The notes: generated by a model from the sequence alone, not told the origin. A stretch of 64,000 bases of DNA from JARBAU01 sp029237525 (GCA_036555705.1 DATBKT010000132.1:83223-147222); one strand, 5' to 3'. Shown: positions 1 to 9,953, counted from the stretch's first letter. Program-made: numbers and translations.

Positions 1-140
1 CCGTTGGGCCCTCTACCAGAAAAGTACTCGAAGATTATGGGGTTATTACTGATGTAATGCCAAATAGATATAAGATGGGAGATATGATCAAATCTCTTGA
101 GGATTATGTGCGTCAGAATCAAAAGTCGAAGAAAAAATGA
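1..140 (+). CDS. hemD: Uroporphyrinogen-III synthase, C-terminal end (partial)
   Basis: Only the last 45 codons are in the window; the gene enters from the left edge and stops at TGA 138-140. The visible tail starts VGPSTRKVLEDYGV and continues with VMPNRYKMGDMIKSLEDYV. The order 'IGPxTxxxLExxG ... (F/Y)xMxxLIxxL' is how HemD proteins end: the last strand-helix pair of the second half-domain, then a helix. HemD cyclises hydroxymethylbilane to uroporphyrinogen III in the cytoplasm, for haem d1/sirohaem and cobalamin synthesis. The lysine-rich tail (KSKKK) is not informative. The call rests on pattern recognition over a short fragment, so other Rossmann-like enzymes cannot be excluded. Confidence 0.6.
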   Translation, partial: VGPSTRKVLEDYGVITDVMPNRYKMGDMIKSLEDYVRQNQKSKKK

Positions 141-198
141 TTTGATAGCACTCTTGACGTAAAGGCGATGACGAATCCTTTTAAAGGATAGACTTAAA

Positions 199-321
199 GT
201 GGCACAACTGAATATATCAGCACTTTTGGTGAGTCGTCAGGTTCAAAACGAGATTATGCATTCAATCTCGGTAACGTATCAAAATATCTCATCCATAATC
301 CTTTGTACCAAGCATGCATAA
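199..321 (+). CDS. Possible 40-residue ORF after hemD
   Basis: A GTG-started reading frame of 40 codons follows the hemD tail, beginning MAQLNISALLVSRQVQ. A TTTTAAAG element lies about 15-20 bases upstream, which could be a TATA box. No domain is recognised and the length is near what chance allows. It could be a truncated remnant. The rest of the 141-472 gap shows no other gene. Confidence 0.2.
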   Translation: MAQLNISALLVSRQVQNEIMHSISVTYQNISSIILCTKHA

Positions 322-472
322 CATTTTGCTTCACATTTGATACTCAGAATCTCTAATATTTCAACGTTATTGATCTCTAATAGCGAACTCTATCGATTTT
401 TAGATTTATTGGATAAATGGCTTAGCATCTTCGATGAAAATTATAACCCCTAACTAGTTCCTTACTTCGCTT

Positions 473-709
473 CTAGATCTTGAGGTTTCTCCTTACATAC
501 ATTTTTTTAAACCTGCTTAGAAATAGTATTAATAATATCACTACTACAATTGAAATCAATGCCTGAATTGTAGATATAATTATTCTATTGACTCCATTGT
601 GAAGGAAGACGACCTCCAAAGGAGCTACTAGGATCACTAGAAATGCTGCTGCGGCCAGTATCATCATCCACATTATAGTTATAAATACTAAAAGGCCGAT
701 GTTATTCAT
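473..709 (-). CDS. Small two-helix membrane protein
   Basis: A 78-residue protein with two hydrophobic segments, about residues 3-28 and 41-63, ending in a basic tail (SRFKKMYVRRNLKI). This suggests two transmembrane helices with a cytoplasmic basic C-terminus. Its start codon overlaps the stop of the upstream glycosyltransferase gene by four bases, so the two are almost certainly translated together and may work together in lipid-linked glycan synthesis. No family is recognised. Confidence 0.6.
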   Translation of the reverse strand: MNNIGLLVFITIMWMMILAAAAFLVILVAPLEVVFLHNGVNRIIISTIQALISIVVVILLILFLSRFKKMYVRRNLKI

Positions 710-1728
710 TTGGCTATTATTCCTGTAACAAAGGAGTATTGAATGATTATAGAGATTACAGCTAGAATTGAAGAGAATATTCCTAGTTTAAAAACCTGAC
801 CAACAATCTGTTTTTCAGACATAGATCCTCGTGCTAGGATTAATCTTAAAAGAGTTGTAGGCGCTTCACTTTCTTTTGAGGCCGCCAGCTTGAAGTCATC
901 CATTAATACAGTTGGCCTAGCTTTAATTTGCCTATGTTCGACTATTTTCTTCACACTGGCCAGGAAAAGAAATGAATTCATAACTGCGGGTAGCAATGCA
1001 ATTACGCCTATTACCTCAGAGCTCCCAGCTATCGCAACAGCTCCGTACATAGAGCCGATTAACAAGGTTCCGGAGTCTCCGGGAAAGATCTTGCTGGGAT
1101 ATTTATGAAACTTGTACAATGCTAAAGTTCCAAACAACAATGGGAGAGCTGCAACGAACACATCGTTGCTTCCGAATATTGCAATACTTATCAGAAGTGG
1201 TATAGTACAAATAATAACAAACCCACTTGCTACACCATTTAATACGTCGATAGAATTAATTGTATTCCCTACAACAGGAACAATAACCAAGATTAGTGGG
1301 ATATATAATATAGGAATAAAGACTGCACCAAAAATGAGATTCAAATGAGAACCGTAAGCTCCTAGAACTATCAGAGGAATAGCTGCTAATATTAGCGCAA
1401 CTGGCTTAAATGATCCCGGCATTACTCGCTTATCATCAATGAGACCAATAATGAAGCCTATAACTGTAGTTAGTAGGATTGCGAGAACTTTTATGTTGAA
1501 TGTTAGCAAAAATAGGATCATCTCAGCAACTGCGATTCCGGCAAGCAGCGTGGGACCGGCTGGCCTTGGTATGAGGGGCAAATCCGGTTTATGGAAATCC
1601 TTAACTACCTTTCCTTTAGAGATTAATGATCGGATTGTTCTGGGCATGACAATTGCCACTACCCCAAACGAGATAATTGAGACAATGATTGCTTGGATGA
1701 ATATATAATTGTCCGCTAAATTTAGCAA
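706..1728 (-). CDS. UDP-GlcNAc:polyprenyl-phosphate GlcNAc-1-P transferase family (GT4/MraY-like)
   Basis: A 340-residue polytopic membrane protein from a TTG start. It has the family signatures in order: an Asp pair in IGLIDDK (residues 95-100), GNTINSIDVLNG (154-165, the Asn/Asp-rich loop) and PSKIFPGDSG (211-220). An IPRPAG motif lies near residue 54. Members transfer a GlcNAc-1-phosphate from UDP-GlcNAc onto dolichyl or undecaprenyl phosphate at the cytoplasmic membrane face, the first step of N-glycan or surface polysaccharide assembly. In archaea the Alg7/DPAGT1-like role is the usual one. It overlaps the small membrane ORF downstream. The exact sugar cannot be read from sequence. Confidence 0.85.
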   Translation of the reverse strand: MLNLADNYIFIQAIIVSIISFGVVAIVMPRTIRSLISKGKVVKDFHKPDLPLIPRPAGPTLLAGIAVAEMILFLLTFNIKVLAILLTTVIGFIIGLIDDKRVMPGSFKPVALILAAIPLIVLGAYGSHLNLIFGAVFIPILYIPLILVIVPVVGNTINSIDVLNGVASGFVIICTIPLLISIAIFGSNDVFVAALPLLFGTLALYKFHKYPSKIFPGDSGTLLIGSMYGAVAIAGSSEVIGVIALLPAVMNSFLFLASVKKIVEHRQIKARPTVLMDDFKLAASKESEAPTTLLRLILARGSMSEKQIVGQVFKLGIFSSILAVISIIIQYSFVTGIIAK

Positions 1729-1836
1729 ATATCTATCAGTTCTGATAATACAAGAGATTTGTAATATAACTGCAGCATTAAACGAACCAATATATACGAT
1801 CTAGATTATTGGACAGACCTTAGATTTGCAAATAAG

Positions 1837-3975
1837 TCAAGTGTTGTGCATTATATTTTTTGAATCATTCTTTAAAATCTTAGCTAATGCCATCCCGATT
1901 TTCGGAATCGCAGACAACCTTGCTTCTGAAGTATTTGCAAGTATGAAAGTATCTGTAATACCGGCATTATATAACGACCTAGCCTTAATTCTTCCTATCC
2001 CTTTGAATTTAACAAGGGATAAGAGCTCTTCATTTATTCCATATCGAATTCTGATTCTTAAGTTATATATTTCATTAAGCAAATCATTTCGGCCCATGGT
2101 CTTAGCTACTTTGTATAAGGAATGGGCCAACCAATCACTTGACTCTACAATTCTATACATATCCCCAGGTTCAACTCCAAGTCTTTCGCTCAGCTTTCTG
2201 TCACTGCTTTCATTAATCCATTCAAATAGAGCCCATGTGCTTCTGGAAAAACCATTGTCACTATATTTAAATGTAAATTGATCTGCGCTGTTCAAGAAAA
2301 TTTCAGATATTGTGTCATAATCGCTATTCCTCAGCGGTAGGCGTGGAAAAAAATCCACACAATTAGTGATTAAATATAAAAAGCCTAACGTATGATCGTC
2401 ACTGCTAGGACTTTTGATAGATTCTAGAGCCTTTCTGAAATCTATACCTGTTGTGGGATCAATGTACAAAAGTGATATATTCTTACCAAATTCAGATACA
2501 ATATACCTATTCTTCCTAGTTTTGATCAACTGTTCAGACTCGAGATAATCTAAAGCATTAAAGACTTTTGAAGAAAGTATAGATTCCTTGCAATATTGTC
2601 CTAGCAACGTGTTTTGGAACATATCTAAAATTTCATCTTTTTTTATCCCGGGAAACATAACTATGGTACTTAGAACGTGTATTCTAAACATTCTATTATT
2701 TGCAAGTTGTGATCTTATCGGTTCGGGCGATCCTAGTATGTAATGATCATAAATATCATCGCGATTAAAATTAGATCCAGAAATGATTATTGATTCTCCC
2801 TTATTGTCATATTTTGGCCTGCCGCCGCGGCCAGATATTTGTTTATATTCTAATACACTGATGGGGATCTTATTACCAATAGTTGAATCATAACGTAAGA
2901 AACTTGTCAAGATAACCCGTCGAGCTGGTAAATTGACACCTGCGGCAAGGGTTGGAGTTGTAAATAGAATTCTGATAATTCCTTTTTTAAATGATTCTTC
3001 TACGATTTTCCGACTAGATGAACCTATTCCTGCATGATGAAAAGCTACTCCATTTGATACTAGATGTGAAAGAGTCGATGTAATTTCTGTGTCCTCACCA
3101 TGGGAACGAATCTTAGAAGCTTCCTCCGCTGCCTTTTTCCTGATATTTTCATCTAGTTGTTTAAATACAATTCTTTCTACTTTTTTTGCAAGATTAGAAG
3201 TGCTTTTGCGGGTTTCGGCAAATACTAGTGTCTGATATCTGTTTACCATCGAATCTTGGATAAGATCGACTATTGCAGAACTGTAATTGGATTTAATTTT
3301 GATATTCTTACCATCACTCATTTTAATAGTGCCATTCTGATATACACCTTCCACTAGTTTAGTAGGCCTCCAATCACTAGCTACCAAATCACATCTTAGC
3401 CAAGAAGCAATGTCTTCTGAATTGCTGATAGTAGCGCTAAGTACAAGGATCTGAGCCTGAGAGTAGATTTTTCGTATTTTAGTTAGCATCATTTCTAATA
3501 CGGGACCCCTCTCAGAATCAACTAGCAAATGCACTTCATCGATCACAAATAGACCTACTTCTGATATCCAATCTAATCTATGTCTCATTAACGAATCCAT
3601 CTTCTCATTAGTCAATATTATAACATCCGCGCTAGCAAGTCCTTTATCTTGAGAATCGTAGTCACTATTTGCCAGGTCGACCTTAATTTTTTGATCGAAT
3701 ATATTCTGATTTTTGAAGACCTGAAAGTCTTCAAATTTTTCTGCCGCTAATGCTCGTAGTGGTGTTAAGTATGCCACTTTATACCCCTTTTCGATTGCTT
3801 GGATGGCGGCCATTAGTGCTATCAAAGTTTTTCCGCTTGCGGTTGGGGTTGTAATGAGTAGACTTTTACCTTCCAATACGCCTTTGGATATAGCTTGCTC
3901 TTGTGGAGGATATAACGTATGATACCCCAAAGCGGTTAGAAGTGAAGACACCTTATGATCAAAATTTACCTCCAT
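1837..3975 (-). CDS. hel308: Hel308-like Ski2-family DNA helicase
   Basis: A 712-residue superfamily 2 helicase. Visible motifs: an N-terminal Q-motif region (YPPQEQAI, about 22-29), Walker A TPTASGKT (43-50), TPLRALAAEK, DEVH box (146-149), LSAT (179-182), TPTLAAGVNLPARR, and motif VI QISGRGGRP near residue 378. The C-terminus holds a winged-helix/ratchet region and a helix-hairpin-helix-like end (FKGIGRIKARSLYNAG and IPKIGMALAK). This order matches archaeal Hel308, a 3'-5' helicase acting on stalled replication forks. The length is typical. Transcription is from the ATG at 3975 and it stands alone. A different Ski2-family helicase is the main alternative. Confidence 0.88.
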   Translation of the reverse strand: MEVNFDHKVSSLLTALGYHTLYPPQEQAISKGVLEGKSLLITTPTASGKTLIALMAAIQAIEKGYKVAYLTPLRALAAEKFEDFQVFKNQNIFDQKIKVDLANSDYDSQDKGLASADVIILTNEKMDSLMRHRLDWISEVGLFVIDEVHLLVDSERGPVLEMMLTKIRKIYSQAQILVLSATISNSEDIASWLRCDLVASDWRPTKLVEGVYQNGTIKMSDGKNIKIKSNYSSAIVDLIQDSMVNRYQTLVFAETRKSTSNLAKKVERIVFKQLDENIRKKAAEEASKIRSHGEDTEITSTLSHLVSNGVAFHHAGIGSSSRKIVEESFKKGIIRILFTTPTLAAGVNLPARRVILTSFLRYDSTIGNKIPISVLEYKQISGRGGRPKYDNKGESIIISGSNFNRDDIYDHYILGSPEPIRSQLANNRMFRIHVLSTIVMFPGIKKDEILDMFQNTLLGQYCKESILSSKVFNALDYLESEQLIKTRKNRYIVSEFGKNISLLYIDPTTGIDFRKALESIKSPSSDDHTLGFLYLITNCVDFFPRLPLRNSDYDTISEIFLNSADQFTFKYSDNGFSRSTWALFEWINESSDRKLSERLGVEPGDMYRIVESSDWLAHSLYKVAKTMGRNDLLNEIYNLRIRIRYGINEELLSLVKFKGIGRIKARSLYNAGITDTFILANTSEARLSAIPKIGMALAKILKNDSKNIMHNT

Positions 3976-4890
3976 TCTTATTCTTCTTATCGTAGCTCGG
4001 TATAAAATGCATCGAACTCAAACCTTCTCGTTAGGTTACACGCTCAAATCGATGTATGTTAGTAAATATATATTTTCCAACGATAAGCCTATGTTTTCAG
4101 GTCTAGTAAACCCAATTTGTATACAGCCGAAGTAGCATCTGCAATCAAAGCTATTTGGAAATCCCGTTCGGTAGCTTCAATGATAGTTGTCTACGGGCAG
4201 TTTGGAAACTTGCAGCAGCAAATGACCATGATATTGGCTTCTGGACTATGTATTTATGCTTCGAATTGTCTATCGTAGAAACTTCCCATTTAGGTTGCTT
4301 TATCCACTCTCAAGATCCAATCAGTTGAAGTTTAACAGAATAAAAGATTAGAATCCGATCTGGTTTTTTCAATAGGGATTGTGATCATCTGCCAATTTAG
4401 CTCCGTCGCTATCCAATATTATTTTAGTCTTGCAAATTTCAATAGCTTACCATACAATAGAAACGTTTGAATTATAGAGTCATATTATCTGGATCATATG
4501 CTATCCGACATTCCGATACTCATTGACCAGGTTATTGATATCGGCTATTGCTCTTGTGTTCCCCATACTTTTTACTAGTCGTTTAAGGCAAAATCACGAT
4601 GAATGTCAAAAATGAGCAAAGCAGAATAAGTACGACTAGGTGTGATCAAGCGATTTCCTATATCATATGCTCCAGAAGTAAAATGTAGACTCAATCAATC
4701 TATACCATGCCTAAAATTTTGTTTATCGAAGTATTGACAGTTTGTTTGCTGCGTTATATTCCTCTTCTACCATGGTGTGCAGAATTTAATAACGTAAGTC
4801 TATGCCCTTGACGTCAGTATTATGTGTTGCATTTTAAACCTTTATCAGCTATTCCATTATACAATTATTAAATTAATCCAACAAATTATC
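3976..4890. other. Long gap with gene relics only
   Basis: No intact gene was found on either strand. A short minus-strand stretch at 4092-4190 resembles part of an isochorismatase-type hydrolase and is listed separately. The rest is AT-rich with many stops. Together with the broken ORFs just to the right, this looks like a decayed segment. Confidence 0.4.
4092..4190 (-). pseudogene. Relic of an isochorismatase-family hydrolase
   Basis: Between two stop codons (4191-4193 and 4089-4091), 33 codons read TTIIEATERDFQIALIADAT followed by SAVYKLGLLDLK. This resembles the segment after the catalytic Cys of isochorismatase-like cysteine hydrolases (pattern: T-x-x-x-A-x-x-x-G/D-F-x-V-x-x-x-x-D-A-x-S). 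The expected 'GxxTxxCV' segment just upstream is not preserved in this frame. Nothing on either side restores a full gene. Matching is by eye over a short region, so this is tentative. Confidence 0.3.
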
Positions 4891-5394
4891 TTAATAAAAT
4901 CGTCGAAAATGTCCTTCAGTGATCATTTTACTAGCAAATATCGTGTGGTTAGAATAAGTATATGACTCGGATTCGAATGCAAACGCAGAATAACTTAATC
5001 CTCTTTGATATAAGATATCTGAGTTTATGACGCGGTTAAATCTCAATCTATGCGAGTTGGACAAGAAGTGTTTGATGATTGTATTAGCATGAATAAGATG
5101 GACGCCAAGAAACGAAGCTAACTTATTGGTCATAATTCCAGATTTGACGTCCCTTCGAATTCTACTTAATTCAGCATCAAATTTTTTGATGGGTTCTGAC
5201 GAAGTTATAGAGCGCATAATCATACTGCACTCGAAACAATCTTGTACTCTCGGATCGTGCTCGTATGACGCAGTAGCTGATCCAATTCTTCCGCTTTTTG
5301 GAGCAATTTTGATATCGTGTTATCCAAAAAGACCTCCTTGGCATCATCGTCCACAATCTGTTGCTGTTCAAGTCCTTTAGGTGGGAATTAAGTT
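4891..5394 (-). pseudogene. Frameshifted unknown gene
   Basis: Two protein-like stretches sit in different minus-strand frames. The first, about 5394-5244, reads PKGLEQQQIVDDDAKEVFLD, then a helical stretch with KLLQKAEELDQLLRH, and hits a stop after IVSSAV. The second, from the ATG at 5223, runs 110 codons, beginning MIMRSITSSEPIKKFDAELS and containing SGIMTNKLASFLG. The smooth helical character across the frame change suggests one ancestral gene broken by a frameshift. No family is recognised. Only the second ORF could still be translated. Confidence 0.3.
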
Positions 5395-5583
5395 GATTAT
5401 TTTGAATCAGTATGAATTGATCCAATGGGATTATTTCTGCTAGACCTTAATGTTGATTATTTCTGTGATGGCTGGCATTCCATCCCCTCGTAAAATCCGT
5501 TCTGCATTAACTGCAAATATGTCTTGGCCTTCCTATTTTGTTTTTTCTTAAAGCATCATCGGCTTAAAAATATGTAGTCTAAA

Positions 5584-5602
5584 GAGTGACTCTGAGTCAC
5601 TC
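5584..5602. repeat. Perfect dyad GAGTGACT-CTG-AGTCACTC
   Basis: Eight-base arms with a three-base centre, an exact inverted repeat. It could be a hairpin or a binding site for a dimeric regulator. No intact gene starts next to it. Confidence 0.5.
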
Positions 5603-5771
5603 CTTTAATACCAAGGCGACTTATAAAATTGATTTGGAACCAATGATACCAAGAACGCTAGTGATATGTTTTACTATTCGATTTCGTACACACAGTTATT
5701 TCAGGTCTCATCATCAATATGCAGCAGAAATTCCCAGGTATCAATGCATTCATTACAGGTTGGAGTCAAAG

Positions 5772-5807
5772 TTTAGGACTCGATATGCATATAGTCCAAG
5801 TCCTAAA
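5772..5807. repeat. Inverted repeat TTTAGGACT / AGTCCTAAA
   Basis: Nine-base perfect arms separated by 18 bases that themselves hold a second dyad (ATATGCATAT). It lies between decayed sequence and the FMN reductase gene. It may be a hairpin in the 3' region or part of a small mobile element remnant. Confidence 0.45.
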
Positions 5808-6059
5808 TATTAAGAAGAGCTACACACTAGTCTAAACTGAACATTTATTTTGAATAAATTTGTGTAATTAGAATTACGGATCACTGGCTATAACGATTTG
5901 ACGCAGTGTGATTCTCAATTTCAATTAATCGACTAGTTTCTAACACTACCAAATAAATTGATAATTAGAAACGCCATGTTGAAATCAAAACAATACTCTG
6001 TCTATTTTCGTATGAAAATTTATGACTTTTCCGACGTTAATAGACAGTTTTAAACATAG

Positions 6060-6656
6060 TCATCCTCTATACCTAGCAGCAAATGTTGCAACTTCGTCGC
6101 TAGCAATATCGCTTAGAAATTGATCTCTTATTATTTTACCATATATAACCAAGTCTCTAGCAAGCATTTTCAAACGTCGCTCCAATGCAATGTTCACTAT
6201 ATGTCCATTTACATCAAAATCTTGATCGCCATTAAAAGATGCTCCATATGGCATGCTCCATCCGTAACATTGTCTCACAGCAGTCCGCATCTGATCCATA
6301 ACTGTCAATCCTCTTTCATGTGATGTACAAACATATGCAAAGGTTTTACCTGCAAATTCACTCCAAAAATGATCAAGAAAATTCTTTATCGTGCCTGACA
6401 TGGAACCATGATAATCTGGAGACGCTAGTACGATAGCATCAGCCCAGTTTACATCTTGGGTTATTCTTCCAATATTGTGTCCATCGGCACCATCGCGTCT
6501 ATTGGGATCATAAAAAGGCAGAGGGTACTTACGTATATGAAGTAGTCTGGTTTCAGCGCCAAATGATTTTCCAGCATCTAAGATAATTTGCAGTGCCAGA
6601 GTGCTGCGTGAGGTTTCTCGCATGCTGCCAGCTACCCCCAATATCTTTAACGGCAT
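6060..6656 (-). CDS. NADPH-dependent FMN reductase family flavoprotein
   Basis: A 198-residue flavodoxin-fold protein. The N-terminus MPLKILGVAGSMRETSRS carries the phosphate-binding loop 'GS(x)RxxSxS' for FMN. The middle has ASPDYHGSMSGTIKNFLDHF (about 99-118), the 'SPEYxGxxPGxLKNxLD' motif that contacts the isoalloxazine ring and makes the dimer. Members reduce FMN, quinones or azo and nitro compounds with NAD(P)H in the cytoplasm. The length is normal. It stands alone, so the physiological electron acceptor cannot be inferred. Confidence 0.88.
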   Translation of the reverse strand: MPLKILGVAGSMRETSRSTLALQIILDAGKSFGAETRLLHIRKYPLPFYDPNRRDGADGHNIGRITQDVNWADAIVLASPDYHGSMSGTIKNFLDHFWSEFAGKTFAYVCTSHERGLTVMDQMRTAVRQCYGWSMPYGASFNGDQDFDVNGHIVNIALERRLKMLARDLVIYGKIIRDQFLSDIASDEVATFAARYRG

Positions 6657-7460
6657 ACCGGGGTATTTGATTATGTGACTATTTTACCTATCGTATTTTC
6701 ACTTTATTCTGACCTTCGACATACTAACGAAGCAAATTTAACAATAATGAAAAACCTATTCGATAACAGTTAACCTTAATCTAGAATAAAATAAGTTAAT
6801 TCGCTTTAGCAAAGGTTATTTGACGTTGGTAGGACTAGTATTCAATAAATAGATTATTTGTTCAATTTAATTATTACTTCCAGTCTTTACTCTTCTTCTA
6901 TTCAAGTGGTAGTGGAACTTGCCCTGATTCTGGTTGATGGATAGTTTTTGCTCATCGTATCATCCTAGCTTGCTTTTGCATTACAAGTTTCATGGTTATT
7001 TAATCGAGAATGCAATGATTTGCGTATTCGAAGTGTATACGACAATCACTTAGATCCGAATTCATGGACTACAAGTCGATAATATATGTCCGAATAGAAC
7101 TGTTAAGATCATGCACTTTAAAGAAACAAGGGACTGGAATTGATATTTCATGAATGGCATTGTTGTATCCATATATGATTTTTGCTAGACCTATAGAACA
7201 ACTGACAATGGTATGTAATTGTCAATTCCAAAAAGATAATGTAATTTAGTACTAAACTATTTATTCACTTTTCTGAAAATTTCGGATAACCCTTAACTTT
7301 TCGTATATGTGTGGACAAATTAAAGTCAATAACGAATAGCATGAAACAGGCAAGACTATAATTTTTCGGTCATGACTGCATATCATGATTAGTACTTCCT
7401 GGACATGTAATCATCATCTGCTCCTTATCTTCATATTTCTTTAATTAGTGAATTACGCAC
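6657..7460. other. 800-base gap without recognised gene
   Basis: No ORF of gene-like character, tRNA or repeat was found. A TTTAAT element at about 7440 lies roughly 20 bases before the next start codon and could be its TATA box. Confidence 0.4.
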
Positions 7461-7910
7461 ATGGATCACTTCCCAAAACGAAGAAATTTAGATTTATATT
7501 TGAATATTTCAAAGTACTACTCAAGATTGGATAGAAAAGTGATCCTATCTTTTGGAATTGGAATTGGAATGATGTTCTTAGTGTATTTTGCCTTAACAGG
7601 TTCCCTTGACCGGCCCGTTATCAACCGAGTGCCGATTCCACCTGAGGCTGCAGTTTCAATTGTTATTACTCACAAGAGTTCAATGCATTTAAATCCAAAT
7701 GATTTCGCAGTCGGTTACGTCTACATTAAGGGAAATGGTGACTTTTATGAATCGAATGAAAATTCGAATTCCGTAGGACTATACCTAGGCACTGCTTCTT
7801 CTACAATCAGTGGTGGCAATTACTTTGCTTGGAAAGTTGAAAACAAGGTAGACGGTTCAAAGTACTTTATAGAGCCCATAGACGGCGATATTATCTCTCA
7901 ATCTAAGTAG
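7461..7910 (+). CDS. Membrane-anchored unknown protein
   Basis: A 149-residue protein with a basic N-terminus, one hydrophobic helix at about residues 30-48 (VILSFGIGIGMMFLVYFALT), and a soluble domain of about 95 residues rich in Gly, Ser and beta-type patterns (SSTISGGNYFAWKVENKVDG). It is probably an N-in, C-out single-pass protein exposed outside the cell. The start is the ATG at 7461 with a TTTAAT-like box just upstream, consistent with a short-leader mRNA. No family is recognised and the neighbours give no functional clue. Confidence 0.6.
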   Translation: MDHFPKRRNLDLYLNISKYYSRLDRKVILSFGIGIGMMFLVYFALTGSLDRPVINRVPIPPEAAVSIVITHKSSMHLNPNDFAVGYVYIKGNGDFYESNENSNSVGLYLGTASSTISGGNYFAWKVENKVDGSKYFIEPIDGDIISQSK

Positions 7911-8345
7911 CTAGATATAGCATTGCGATTGCACATCTTTGTATGTGAAATTATTATCATGTTAGAACTTTGTACTTCGAATCGACTCGGACAAATATTG
8001 TTATTCGATTTACTTTATTTCTAGGCTAATTCTTTGGCTGTGGTAAATAGATGTATTTTTCTTTGACTTGGACCCGTTTCGCAACTATCTAATACCGCAT
8101 TTTATGTTACTAACTAAAAGTCACAGTAAATTATGCTCAAAGGTAAAACTGACAATATTGAAGATATTAGTATGATTTCTTCAGTCTAGGCCAAAACAGA
8201 TTTGTCATATTCATCATATCCGGACATACGACATGCTCATATAAATCGTCTAAATGACTGTTCACATTTGTTGTTAATTAATATTAGAGACAGTACTATA
8301 GCTTAACTTCATTTCTGCATCTCGTAGTGGTGATAGTAATTCGGA
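7911..8345. other. Gap without recognised gene
   Basis: AT-rich, no protein-like frame, hairpin or RNA gene seen on either strand. Confidence 0.35.
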
Positions 8346-8675
8346 TTGAAGAATAAGAGAAAAAAAGGAAAAATTGCCTCTTCAGGAGTATTTACAGATG
8401 AGCAATTGAACTATTTTTTGACAACTCTGAAAAATGAATCTGACTACCCTAAGGTCAGAAATCTGCAAAAGTTGCTAACTCCAAGATTGAAACTGGATAC
8501 GATTAACTCAATTCTGAGATATTTAAAAAATTTAAAGCAAATAGAGATAGATCTTGATGGAAACATAATTTGGATAAAGGAACAATTAGTAAACGATCAT
8601 CTTAGCCTAGCAGATGCTGCGAACATTTCTCAGGAATTTAAGGAGTACTACTCTAAAATAGAAGAAAGGAAATGA
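8346..8675 (+). CDS. Small helical protein, possible winged-helix DNA-binding
   Basis: A 109-residue protein from a TTG start with a very basic N-terminus (KNKRKKGK). The body is mostly helical and ends with a strand-turn-strand pair (IEIDLDGNIIWIKEQ), the order expected of a small winged-helix domain. The tail is a charged helix (EFKEYYSKIEERK). No Shine-Dalgarno sequence is seen before the start. The DNA-binding idea is inference from layout; no named family is recognised. Confidence 0.5.
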   Translation: MKNKRKKGKIASSGVFTDEQLNYFLTTLKNESDYPKVRNLQKLLTPRLKLDTINSILRYLKNLKQIEIDLDGNIIWIKEQLVNDHLSLADAANISQEFKEYYSKIEERK

Positions 8676-8959
8676 ACTTTTCGAATTGTCACAAGCGCTT
8701 TTCGCCAGTTGTAACCTTTATAATCGTAATACTCTGGGATTAAACACCTCTTCACGGGAATTATTCGTCTACTAATGGTACGTTGTAATAGGATCCAAAT
8801 GAATTATCTTTATATATCGTAGGTAGTACGAAGTTGGATGACTCTAGTGTTGAAGTTGATCCAAATCATTAGTGGTTCTTTACGATCATCCTACAAGCCC
8901 TAAAAAGTGTCCGAATTAGATAATTTAATTAGTCATGTCATATTATTAGGGTTGAACCA

Positions 8960-9256
8960 TTGACTAAATCTAACAACGACTCTGCAATGCTTTTTAAACC
9001 TTTCTTAATAGCCGGCATAGTTATATTGGCCTTTGGAATAGTTTGTATTTGGATTGGAATTAGCTTCATTTCCATTAAGGAAGAGGCTGATGGATTCAAA
9101 ATTATTGGCTTACGGTTTATTGTGGGAGGCATAGTTTCAATAGCTCTCGGTTTTATCGCCAAGCATTTCTTATTGATAAAGTATTTGTGGAAACAAAGAG
9201 TTTGGTCAAGAAATAGGTCAGAAGAAAACAACTTTTCTAATTGGTACAGACCATGA
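8960..9256 (+). CDS. Small two-helix membrane protein
   Basis: A 98-residue protein from a TTG start, with hydrophobic helices at about 11-38 (LFKPFLIAGIVILAFGIVCI) and 48-73. The two helices are joined by a short charged loop (KEEADGFK), and a basic, polar C-terminus follows. The reverse strand also has a long frame here, but the plus-strand frame has the clean helix-loop-helix pattern. Function unknown. Confidence 0.5.
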   Translation: MTKSNNDSAMLFKPFLIAGIVILAFGIVCIWIGISFISIKEEADGFKIIGLRFIVGGIVSIALGFIAKHFLLIKYLWKQRVWSRNRSEENNFSNWYRP

Positions 9257-9488
9257 ACATTTTTACATAAAAGTCCATTAATACTTACAACATAAGTCAA
9301 ACTTCTTTTAAACCCAACCAAGTTTGATCTTGATGCTAAGGTAGAAATAAATCAGCGACTTTACGATAATGAAAAGCCTATTCTTAGTTATTCTCCTCAT
9401 TCTCATAAGGCGGTATCTGATAAGAGATAATCGCATACATGTTACACTATGTATATCTTGCTCTATTAATGTATCTGCATACTACCCC

Positions 9489-9953
9489 TTACGATCTAAT
9501 GAATCTATTGTGCTTTCGGATTAGTCCCTGTTCTTGTTCATTAGTAACTGAACTTAAATCGATAATGGAATAACTGCAATAAAAGTTTATAGGAAATGCT
9601 TCGAAAGAAGATATTTCTTCCTCATGTCTTAGAAGGTCTTGAATCCTTGAAAGAGGATGGAAAAAATTTCCCATGTCTGCGACAACCCTTATCCCATTTT
9701 TGCATAGTTTGGCTTTCCGAGTAAGCAACATTCTAAGCATTATCGTGATTCCCACAAACTCATTTTTGATATTAAACCAAGCCCTTTTCGAATCTACGAT
9801 CACGAGGGAACCATCAGCTTTATGCATCTCAATAAATTTAATGTTCCTCTTAAGAATCTCAAATATCTTGTCGGCAGGTTCATAATGCGTCAAGATCAGG
9901 ATAATCTCATTTGAGGAGAATGAACTTTTACAGTAATTTGTGATTATGTCCAT
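9489..9953 (-). CDS. MEDS/DcmR-like sensory-domain protein
   Basis: A 154-residue protein resembling the MEDS domain (methanogen/methylotroph DcmR sensory domain), a RecA/KaiC-like fold thought to bind a ligand or signal. Telling features are a nucleotide-fold strand (SLVIVDSKRAWF), a second one (GIRVVADMGNFF), and the ending ISSFEAFPINFYCSYSI, parallel to the family's 'ALCxYD' strand. A second, longer member lies at 51806-52384. Coding character continues upstream of the ATG at 9953 to about 10007 (reading EIEHNIIAYSDIVDHM), but that extension has no ATG, GTG or TTG. The true start is therefore uncertain. Confidence 0.6.
   Translation of the reverse strand: MDIITNYCKSSFSSNEIILILTHYEPADKIFEILKRNIKFIEMHKADGSLVIVDSKRAWFNIKNEFVGITIMLRMLLTRKAKLCKNGIRVVADMGNFFHPLSRIQDLLRHEEEISSFEAFPINFYCSYSIIDLSSVTNEQEQGLIRKHNRFIRS

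Larger units (their letters stand above)
5426..6059. other. Gap with two dyad elements, no gene
   Basis: No credible gene was seen. A GTG-started plus-strand frame at 5586-5813 has poor protein character (many Tyr/His/Arg and no hydrophobic pattern) and begins inside a palindrome. The region holds two inverted repeats (5584-5602 and 5772-5807). Confidence 0.4.

Noticed and set aside
5586..5813. 75-codon plus-strand frame from GTG
   Set aside because: Begins inside a palindrome; residue mix is rich in Tyr/His/Arg with no fold pattern.
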